From Verrucomicrobiota bacterium (GTDB lineage Bacteria; Verrucomicrobiota; Verrucomicrobiia; Limisphaerales; SXQI01): a DNA stretch of 12,752 nucleotides. A program made the translations under genes and the position numbers. The stretch is taken from positions 1-12,752 of the forward strand of contig WBXJ01000060.1 of assembly GCA_008933045.1 (NCBI GenBank), read 5' to 3'. Below, piece by piece: positions 6,651 through 12,752 of this stretch (position 1 is the stretch's first letter; each line of letters opens with the position of its first letter). Under the pieces are notes generated by a model. It did no database searches, was not told the DNA's origin, and saw nothing but the letters and a program-made list of their open reading frames with translations.

Positions 6651-9374
6651 ATGAACGTAAATACCAACGATGCCGCCATGGTCGCGACTGTCGATTCGAA
6701 GAAGAAGAACGCAGCTTTGCGCTCGCGACAATTGCAACTCGCTCGACAGGAGGAAGCTCTGGCCTTCGTCGCCCAGTATATTCTGAGCACTCAGGAGACG
6801 GAACGCACCGCTGAATTTTTGGCAAAATTGGTGGCCCGTCTCGGCGAGGATTCACCCGATTTTCCCACGCTCACTTCCTCCGCTTACGCGAACACGATTC
6901 CACCGGAAGATCAGCCGGATTATCCGGGTGATCGAGTTATCGAACGCAAGTTGAAATCGTATATCCGCTGGAATGCGATGGCGATGGTCGTCACCGCGAA
7001 CCGCGAGGATAAGGGGCTAGGAGGGCATATCTCCACGTTCGCTTCGTCTGCCACGCTGTATGAAGTGGGATACAACCATTTCTTTCGCGCCCAGAACGAT
7101 ACTCAGCAAGGCGATTTGGTTTATTTTCAAGGTCATGCGACCCCCGGTAATTACTCCCGTGCGTTCTTGGAAGGCCGTTTGGAAACGCATCATCTCTCGA
7201 ATTTCCGTCAGGAGTTGGCTGAAGGTGGAGGGTTATCCTCGTATCCTCATCCTTATTTGATGCCTGATTTCTGGCAGTTTCCCACAGTTTCGATGGGGCT
7301 GGGTCCAATCATGTCGATTTATCAGGCGCGTTTCATGCGTTACCTGAAGGCCCGAAATCTACTGCCCCTCGGCGAATCCAAAGTTTGGGCGTTTATGGGT
7401 GACGGTGAGTCTGACGAGCCCGAGTCGTTGGGTTGTTTGACACTGCCTGTGCGTGAAGGTTTGGATAATCTTGTTTGGGTTATCAATTGTAATCTGCAAC
7501 GCCTCGATGGCCCTGTCCGTGGCAACGGCAAAATAATTCAAGAGCTGGAATCGCTCTTTTTAGGTGCTGGTTGGAACGTCATCAAAGTCATCTGGGGAAC
7601 CGACTGGGATGAACTGTTTAAAGCGGATAGCAAAGGCTTGCTCGCTAAGCGAATGGCCGAAGTTATGGATGGTGATTTTCAGAAATACTCGGTCGAGCAC
7701 GGCAGCTATATCCGAAAACATTTTTTCGGCAAATACCCGGAACTGAAGGAGATGGTCAACCATCTGAGCGATTTCGATCTCACAAAACTTCTCCGAGGCG
7801 GGCACGATGTACGAAAGGTTTACACCGCTTACAAGGCTGCCACCGAACACACGGGTCAACCTACCGTTATCCTTGCCAAAACCGTGAAGGGTTATGGGCT
7901 GGGTGAAGCGGGCGAAGGTAAAAATATTTCGCATCAGCAGAAAAAAATGAACGAGAAGGAACTGCGTGAATTTCGCACCAGGTTCCAAGTTCCCATCAGT
8001 GACGAGGCGGTTGGTGAGACTCCGTTTTACCGGCCTTCGCCTGAGAGTCCGGAAATCAAATACATGTTGGAACGCCGTCGGGACTTAGGCGGATTCCTCC
8101 CAGCCCGCAAGGTGCGTGCAAAGCCTTCGAACACGCCCGGATTGGATTACTTTAAGGAACTCCTGCAAGGCGGGCGCGAGGCGTCCACAACGATGAGCTT
8201 CGTCCGCATCCTGACGTTGCTGGTTCGACATAAGGAAGTGGGTCGATTGATCGTGCCGATCGTGCCCGATGAAGCCCGCACATTTGGTATCGACGCGCTA
8301 TTCAGTCAGATCGGAATTTATTCTCCTAAAGGCCAGTTGTATGAGCCGGTGGATATCGGCAACCCCGCGTATTATCACGAATCCAAGGATGGCCAGATTC
8401 TTGAGGAAGGAATTACTGAAGCCGGTTCGATTTCCTCGTTTGTCGCTGCTGGCACGGCTTACGCCAATTACGGCGTGAACATGATGCCGTTTTATATCTA
8501 CTACTCGATGTTTGGTTTCCAACGCATTGGCGACCAAATCTGGCTCGCAGGCGACATCCGCGCCAAAGGCTTTTTGCTGGGTGCAACCTCGGGGCGCACT
8601 AGCTTGAACGGCGAAGGTTTACAGCATCAGGATGGGCACAGCCTACTCATGGCATCCACAGTCCCATCGATGCTGGCCTACGACCCCGCATTCTCTTTTG
8701 AGGTTGCCATTATCGTGGCCGACGGAATGAAGCGCATGTACCACGACATGGAAGATGTGTTCTATTACATGACCCTTTACAACGAGAACTATCTCATGCC
8801 GGCCATGCCCAGTGGCGTTGAGGCAGGAGTTCTCAAGGGTCTCTACAAATTCCAAGCAGGCGATACCACCAAACCACACAAGGCACATATTTTTGGGAGC
8901 GGATCCATCATGCGATCGGCTCTCAAGGCTCAGGAGATTTTGGCCCGTGATTATGATGTTTGCGCCGATGTTTGGAGTGCCACCAGCTACAAGGCTCTTC
9001 GAAACGATGCACTCAACGCCCAACGTTGGAATATGCTTCACCCCATCGAAACCCCCAGGAAATCCTATCTTGAGGAAGTGTTAGCTAACGAACAGGGCGT
9101 ATTCGTGTCGGTCTCCGATAACATGAAAATTGTTGCCGACCAAATTTCTTCTTGGGTTCCCGGAGGTCTTTTCTCGCTCGGAACGGATGGGTTCGGTCGC
9201 AGCGATACTCGGGAGCGTCTACGTCGATTCTTTGAAATCGATGTCGAATCAACCGTCATCGGCACTCTTTACGCACTTAGCCAAAAAGGGATTATCCCGA
9301 AGAAAACCGTAGCCAAAGCAATCAAAGATCTCAAAGTGGACCCAGAAAAAATCCACTCGCTTTTGGCTGTTTAG
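6651..9374 (+). CDS. aceE: Pyruvate dehydrogenase E1 component, homodimeric type
   Basis: This is the thiamine-diphosphate-dependent E1 subunit (EC 1.2.4.1), which decarboxylates pyruvate and passes the acetyl group to the lipoyl domains of E2 (AceF) in the cytoplasmic pyruvate dehydrogenase complex. At 907 aa it is close to E. coli AceE (887 aa), and long stretches are near identical. Visible: the ThDP/Mg motif GDGESDEPES (from 250) closing at INCN (about 278-281), the active-site loop EGKNISHQQKKMNE with His428, DEARTFG (Glu541), FYIYYSMFGFQRIGD, and GLQHQDGHS with His659 and His663. All key residues are present, so it should be active. I chose ATG 6651; a TTG 33 nt upstream (6618) is in frame but lacks support, and ATG 6678 is a later option. 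aceF and lpd are not adjacent, so the complex must be completed from elsewhere. No good terminator follows. Confidence 0.97.
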   Translation: MNVNTNDAAMVATVDSKKKNAALRSRQLQLARQEEALAFVAQYILSTQETERTAEFLAKLVARLGEDSPDFPTLTSSAYANTIPPEDQPDYPGDRVIERKLKSYIRWNAMAMVVTANREDKGLGGHISTFASSATLYEVGYNHFFRAQNDTQQGDLVYFQGHATPGNYSRAFLEGRLETHHLSNFRQELAEGGGLSSYPHPYLMPDFWQFPTVSMGLGPIMSIYQARFMRYLKARNLLPLGESKVWAFMGDGESDEPESLGCLTLPVREGLDNLVWVINCNLQRLDGPVRGNGKIIQELESLFLGAGWNVIKVIWGTDWDELFKADSKGLLAKRMAEVMDGDFQKYSVEHGSYIRKHFFGKYPELKEMVNHLSDFDLTKLLRGGHDVRKVYTAYKAATEHTGQPTVILAKTVKGYGLGEAGEGKNISHQQKKMNEKELREFRTRFQVPISDEAVGETPFYRPSPESPEIKYMLERRRDLGGFLPARKVRAKPSNTPGLDYFKELLQGGREASTTMSFVRILTLLVRHKEVGRLIVPIVPDEARTFGIDALFSQIGIYSPKGQLYEPVDIGNPAYYHESKDGQILEEGITEAGSISSFVAAGTAYANYGVNMMPFYIYYSMFGFQRIGDQIWLAGDIRAKGFLLGATSGRTSLNGEGLQHQDGHSLLMASTVPSMLAYDPAFSFEVAIIVADGMKRMYHDMEDVFYYMTLYNENYLMPAMPSGVEAGVLKGLYKFQAGDTTKPHKAHIFGSGSIMRSALKAQEILARDYDVCADVWSATSYKALRNDALNAQRWNMLHPIETPRKSYLEEVLANEQGVFVSVSDNMKIVADQISSWVPGGLFSLGTDGFGRSDTRERLRRFFEIDVESTVIGTLYALSQKGIIPKKTVAKAIKDLKVDPEKIHSLLAV

Positions 9375-9477
9375 TCCGCCGTGTTCGGATTTTAGAACTC
9401 AACTCGCGGGCTTCCCTCGGGAGGCTCGACAACTACGGTTGGGGTTTGTTAACTCTCCTGCATCAAGCACTTGGGTT
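9375..9477. other. Short gap between aceE and the TPR gene
   Basis: This 103-nt gap has no gene. GCTTCCC (9410-9416) and GGGAGGC (9419-9425) could form a short stem with one G-T pair, but the loop is too tight and no T-tract follows, so it is not a convincing terminator. Transcription from aceE into the TPR gene therefore seems possible. Confidence 0.4.
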
Positions 9478-10698
9478 ATGAGTAAAATCCTTTCGGTCGT
9501 GTTCGGTCTGATCATGATGATCGCGTTCTTCGCGTTGACCGGATGGCTTTTATTCAGGAGTTTAAAAAAGACGGATGACCCCGGTCGGCTAATCTTCAAA
9601 TGGGTCCTCACTCTCTTTTTTGCAGGCACCGCTCTGGTGGTTACGATAAAGTCTCCAAGTGGGGATATGGCCTCGGCATTTATTGTCCCGATTGCGGGTG
9701 CTGTTTGCGGTTTGTGTATGGGGATTATCTGGGCACCCAACATCGGTGCCATGTTCGCAAAACCAATTACGAGCCTTTACGACGGAGGCGATTCTGTCAT
9801 CGAGGCCCGCGCTTTTTACTCGATCGCTCGCGCTAGACGGCAACAAGGTCTTTACGAAGGGGCACTGCTCGAAGTGGAGAACCAGCTCTTAGATTTTCCA
9901 ACCGATTATGAGGGCTGGATGTTAAAAGGGGATATCCTCGCACATGACCTCCACCGCCTGCCTGAAGCCGTCGCCGCTGTGGAGGAGATTATTGCGCATG
10001 GGAATCATCTACCCAAGAACATTGCTTACGCGCTCAATCAATCCGCAGATTGGCAAATCAAGTATAACAAGGATTCGGATGCGGCTCGTGAGCTCCTGCA
10101 ACGGATTATCGAGTTACTGCCTGATTCGCAACAGGCGCATCTGGCCGCCCAACGAATCGCACATCTCGCCAGCTTAGAATTTTTACAGAATCGGTCGGTC
10201 GTTTCCACAATTGCTTTAAAACCATCCTTGGAAAACTTCGGCTTGCTCGGTAAACCCATCCCCGGACCTTCGGTTCCAAACCCGGAGGATTTGGCCCGGC
10301 AACTCGTGCAACACTTAGCTATCCATCCGCGAGACAACGAGTCCCGAGAGCAACTTTCCGCAATCTACGCCGACCATTATCAGCGGTTGGATTTAGCTCG
10401 CGATCAACTGGATCACTTGATCACCTCTCCCCATCAAACGGATAAGGATATCGTGCGTTGGCTGAACCAAATTGCCGATCTCCATATAAAAATGGAGAGT
10501 GACCTTCCTGCAGCACGAGGAATACTCACCCGAATCATCGCACAATTTCCCAAAACTTCGCATGCCTCGATCGCAGAAATGCGCATCGCTCGTCTTGCAC
10601 AGGAGTTTAAGGCAAAAGCAAAGAGCCGAGAGGTTAAGCTCGGCTCTTACGAACAAAATATCGGGTTGAAATCTGGACGTCCGGTTCCACCCTCTTGA
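9478..10698 (+). CDS. Uncharacterised membrane-anchored TPR-like protein
   Basis: This is a 406-aa protein of unknown function. The N-terminal part has three hydrophobic segments (about 4-26, 39-57 and 64-87), the last rich in Gly/Ala/Ile. From about residue 108 it becomes soluble and helical. Two regions (about 108-235 and 290-385) show the alternating helices of TPR-type repeats, for example RQQGLYEGALLEVENQLLDF with GWMLKGDILAHDLHRLPEAV, and later DLARDQLDHL and LPAARGILTRIIAQFP. Such proteins usually scaffold protein complexes at the membrane. The start is ATG 9478, followed by the first membrane segment; a TTG at 9439 is in frame but unlikely. No clear ribosome-binding site is seen. It lies about 100 nt downstream of aceE on the same strand and may be co-transcribed. 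Its stop directly abuts the stop of the opposing lipoprotein gene. Confidence 0.85.
   Translation: MSKILSVVFGLIMMIAFFALTGWLLFRSLKKTDDPGRLIFKWVLTLFFAGTALVVTIKSPSGDMASAFIVPIAGAVCGLCMGIIWAPNIGAMFAKPITSLYDGGDSVIEARAFYSIARARRQQGLYEGALLEVENQLLDFPTDYEGWMLKGDILAHDLHRLPEAVAAVEEIIAHGNHLPKNIAYALNQSADWQIKYNKDSDAARELLQRIIELLPDSQQAHLAAQRIAHLASLEFLQNRSVVSTIALKPSLENFGLLGKPIPGPSVPNPEDLARQLVQHLAIHPRDNESREQLSAIYADHYQRLDLARDQLDHLITSPHQTDKDIVRWLNQIADLHIKMESDLPAARGILTRIIAQFPKTSHASIAEMRIARLAQEFKAKAKSREVKLGSYEQNIGLKSGRPVPPS
10611..10648 (-). terminator. Intrinsic terminator of the lipoprotein gene, inside the TPR gene
   Basis: A perfect 10-bp stem, AAGAGCCGAG (10621-10630) with CTCGGCTCTT (10639-10648), encloses an 8-nt loop. 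Read on the minus strand, the stem is followed by TGCTTTTGCC, a moderate T-tract, and it lies about 50 nt beyond the stop of the minus-strand lipoprotein gene. On the plus strand no T-tract follows. The hairpin is also coding sequence for the last residues of the TPR protein. Confidence 0.65.
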
Positions 10699-11079
10699 TT
10701 ACTTCAGGCGGAGAGCAATCTGCTTATCAATCTCGCTGGCCAGATCGATATCAGATCCGCCGCTTTTATTTCGAGCTTGGACAACGACTCGGCTAACTTT
10801 GGTTTCAACCTCGTCCACTCGAACCCACACCGTGCGAGTATCCACCTTCGCTTCGATCATTTTGGTGATCGTATTCTCACCCGTTAATGTCCCGTTGAAA
10901 CTCAGCACCTGCTTTGCGGCGTCAAAAATCTGCTGCACAGGGCGCTCGTAGCGGCTCTCAATCGTATCTTTTGCGAAGGGAATTCCCACGCGCGACCGAC
11001 CATCCACACCACGAAAACAGCCAGTGGTGGAAACCAAAAGGGCAGCGGAGGCCATCAATCCGAATAGATTCTTATTCAT
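10699..11079 (-). CDS. Small predicted lipoprotein, function unknown
   Basis: This is a 126-aa exported protein. The N-terminus MNKNLFGLMASAALLVSTTGC is a lipoprotein signal peptide with Cys21 as the likely acylated residue; the lipobox TTGC is slightly unusual at the -3 position, where Leu, Val or Ile is commoner. The mature part of about 106 aa has YERPVQQIFDAAKQVL, then alternating beta strands (TITKMIEAKV, RTVWVRVDEVETKVSRVVVQA) and a closing helix (DLASEIDKQIALRLK). This resembles the small DUF3568-like lipoproteins, but the match is by pattern only. I chose ATG 11079 because the signal peptide starts there. The open frame runs upstream to 11217, but that part crosses the terminator of the neighbouring gene. 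The gene seems to be transcribed alone, with its own promoter and terminator. Confidence 0.8.
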   Translation of the reverse strand: MNKNLFGLMASAALLVSTTGCFRGVDGRSRVGIPFAKDTIESRYERPVQQIFDAAKQVLSFNGTLTGENTITKMIEAKVDTRTVWVRVDEVETKVSRVVVQARNKSGGSDIDLASEIDKQIALRLK

Positions 11080-11085
11080 CTTTCT

Positions 11086-11114
11086 ATTGCAATCGGTTTT
11101 CAAATTTGCGTCAA
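11086..11114 (-). promoter_or_regulatory. Candidate sigma-70-type promoter of the lipoprotein gene
   Basis: On the minus strand TTGACG (11114-11109) is followed after exactly 17 nt by TGCAAT (11091-11086), a 5/6 and a 4/6 match to the consensus boxes. It sits between the upstream gene's terminator and the lipoprotein start. The predicted transcription start falls almost on the ATG at 11079, so if this promoter is used the mRNA would be nearly leaderless. Confidence 0.4.
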
Positions 11115-11160
11115 GCTTTTCTACGCGTGAAGTCTCCGATTTTTTGCTTGGAACGGGTAC

Positions 11161-11190
11161 AAAAAAACGGCCCCTGAATGGAGCCGTTTC
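11161..11190 (-). terminator. Intrinsic terminator of the propeller-protein gene
   Basis: AAACGGC (11165-11171) pairs with GCCGTTT (11183-11189), and inner bases can add further pairs. On the minus strand the stem runs into a T-tract of 7 Ts (complement of 11161-11167). It lies about 25 nt beyond the stop codon of the upstream minus-strand gene. The plus strand also has a short T-rich tail (CTTTTG), but no plus-strand gene needs it. Confidence 0.8.
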
Positions 11191-11213
11191 TTTTGAAGTA
11201 GGTAGAATCAGGA

Positions 11214-12752
11214 TCAAGGAATCGCGTGTATCGTGCTCAGGATCGACTGTTTGATTTCTTTTCCAGATTTAGATTTCAGGCTGTATTTGATCTGAACCTG
11301 CATTGCTGGAACCAGTTCAGGAATCGTCAGGGTCACCGAATGCCCATCAGGGGAAACCTTCGCAACGCTGACCTCGAGTTTATCGTGGCCATTCTTATCA
11401 GGATTCTTTACGGAAACTTCGGGTGATCCGTAATTGGAGGTGCGTCGATAGTTCCACGTCTCGATCGAATAATTCTGAACATCCTCAGCATCTTTCGCCT
11501 CGACGGGTTGGGTGAAGGTGAGGTGCATTCCACGTTTGTCTACCTTGACATCACGTACGCTTGCCACCGTTTGGCCTGTGTAGCGGATACGGTCGAGACC
11601 GGCTAGTTTGACTGCCTTGGTCTGCCAACCTTGGAGACCCGCGACATACAATTGACCGTCACCCGGGTTGAATTTGGGTCGCATCGCCGAGGATGTGAAC
11701 TTCACAGGCAATCGTACTGCAGCACCCTGCATTTGGTTGCCGAGATCCTGTTTCATGATGAGGTAAATGGCACACTCACCATAGGAGCAATGAAGCAACT
11801 CACCTTTGAATGGGCCCCATTTGTCGCTATCTACCCAGACCTGCCCACCGCCAGAATTATCCCATCCGTTGTGGGACAACCACAGCATCGGAGGATTGAA
11901 CGCTGGAACTGGTGATTTTTGCACGGTGTCTTCCACCCCGTAGAAACCACCGGGCTTCACCCAGTTGACTGGGCATGTCGGGATCCAAGTGCCTTCGTTA
12001 TCGCCTGTCGTGATTTGGCCGGTCCAAGGGTTGACTCCGATACCGTTAGGCGCGCGAAATCCTGTGGCGACCACTTCCATTTTTTTGCCGTCCTTAGACA
12101 CTTTCATTAAGGTTCCGGCATTCGCGGAAATACGCTCGAAGCCACGGCCCCCGCCACGAACTGGGCCCGCTTTGGCAAAGTAAAAATTCCCTTCTTTGTC
12201 GGTTTGGAGGTCGAACAAAAACTCGTGGAATCCTTCTGTCGAAGTGTATTGATTATTAAAGTTTTCGTAGTAATCAGCCTCGCCGTCTTTGTTGAGATCG
12301 TGATATCGAGTGAGTTGATCACGGCCCGAGGTGTAGATGACATCATCGACAATTCGCAGGCCAATCGTCTCATACATACCGGATGAGAAACGTTTCCATC
12401 GCAAGTTCTCCAGTTTGGCATCGATCCCCGAAACGATCCAAATATCTCCATCCCAAGTCGAGAGCGCAGCCCGTTTGCCGTCTTTGAAAAAGTCCAAACC
12501 ACTGAAACGGACTCGGCGTTTCCAAGGGTTCTCCAACGGAGCCGTGAGGCTGTCGGTGACATACGCGCCATCGGGTGTCTGGCTGGTTTCGAGTTGCCCC
12601 TTGGTAACAACTTCCTGGGTCCAACGAGCGGGCCCTGCTTTTTTGAAGTTGGCCAGTTTCGGTGCGCCCTCGGTGAGAGCAGCCACTTTAGCCATGTCGG
12701 CAGTGTTACCGTTCCACACTGTCAGTTTGAAAATACCACCTGCACCCTTAGG
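11214..12752 (-). CDS. Exported beta-propeller/dehydrogenase-like protein, C-terminal part
   Basis: The gene is cut by the right edge; 512 residues of its C-terminal part are visible, and the frame stays open to 12752, so the GTG at 12719 is not the real start. The fragment has the repeating blades of a soluble propeller of the sugar-dehydrogenase/NHL kind: SGLDFFKDGKRAALSTWDGD, GFRAPNGIGVNPWTGQITTG, then DNEGTWIP, PGGFYG and LYVAGLQGWQ. An EF-hand-like Ca-binding loop, DLNKDGEADYYE, is encoded at 12264-12299. The last 120 residues or so (from VRDVKVDKRGMHLTFTQPVE) look like an Ig-like beta domain. No CxxCH haem motif is present in the visible part. Related large proteins are frequent in Verrucomicrobiota and Planctomycetota, often fused to cytochrome c or DUF6797-type domains, which could lie in the missing N-terminal part. 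The substrate is unknown. A terminator follows directly. Confidence 0.8.
   Translation of the reverse strand, partial: PKGAGGIFKLTVWNGNTADMAKVAALTEGAPKLANFKKAGPARWTQEVVTKGQLETSQTPDGAYVTDSLTAPLENPWKRRVRFSGLDFFKDGKRAALSTWDGDIWIVSGIDAKLENLRWKRFSSGMYETIGLRIVDDVIYTSGRDQLTRYHDLNKDGEADYYENFNNQYTSTEGFHEFLFDLQTDKEGNFYFAKAGPVRGGGRGFERISANAGTLMKVSKDGKKMEVVATGFRAPNGIGVNPWTGQITTGDNEGTWIPTCPVNWVKPGGFYGVEDTVQKSPVPAFNPPMLWLSHNGWDNSGGGQVWVDSDKWGPFKGELLHCSYGECAIYLIMKQDLGNQMQGAAVRLPVKFTSSAMRPKFNPGDGQLYVAGLQGWQTKAVKLAGLDRIRYTGQTVASVRDVKVDKRGMHLTFTQPVEAKDAEDVQNYSIETWNYRRTSNYGSPEVSVKNPDKNGHDKLEVSVAKVSPDGHSVTLTIPELVPAMQVQIKYSLKSKSGKEIKQSILSTIHAIP

Noticed and set aside
7560..7988. 142-codon frame antisense to aceE
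   Set aside because: Shadow of a highly conserved gene on the other strand; no independent support.
1..12752. New defence or mobile system
   Set aside because: The helicase invites this idea, but no nuclease, reverse transcriptase, toxin, integrase or CRISPR repeat accompanies it; neighbours are transport and metabolic genes.

Overview
The window reads as ordinary bacterial chromosome of moderate GC. The best taxonomic hint is the secreted, propeller-type protein at the right edge (Gly/Trp-rich beta-propeller plus Ig-like tail), a style common in Verrucomicrobiota and Planctomycetota. The homodimeric pyruvate dehydrogenase E1, the DUF3516-type helicase and the two-domain ChrA do not contradict this, but the assignment is an inference and no marker gene is present.

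Left block (about 1-5825, all on the minus strand, read right to left): a Ski2-like DEAD/DEAH helicase, a chromate-family transporter (chrA), and two branched-chain amino acid ABC permeases (livH, livM). The genes overlap or abut: helicase/chrA share 14 nt, chrA/livH share about 19 nt if the first ATG is used, and livH/livM are separated by 1 nt. A further ATG directly follows the livM stop at the left edge, where an ABC ATPase gene (livG) would be expected. The block looks like one co-transcribed unit.

Middle (5826-6650): a divergent intergenic region between the helicase and aceE. It holds a decayed IS5-family transposase (two frameshifts, a stop and an apparent internal deletion), a 9-bp hairpin next to it, and a strongly G/T-rich stretch with a possible G-quadruplex upstream of aceE.

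Right block (6651-12752): aceE (pyruvate dehydrogenase E1, homodimeric type) and a membrane-anchored TPR-like protein lie on the plus strand. They converge on a small lipoprotein gene on the minus strand, and the two stop codons touch with no gap. The lipoprotein's likely terminator lies inside the 3' end of the TPR gene. A large exported propeller protein, cut by the right edge, follows on the minus strand with its own T-tailed terminator.

No RNA gene, CRISPR array or recognisable defence system was seen. The more interesting items are the unusual helicase-chrA-liv gene order, the overlapped convergent terminator, the decayed IS, and the orphan aceE next to an uncharacterised TPR membrane protein.
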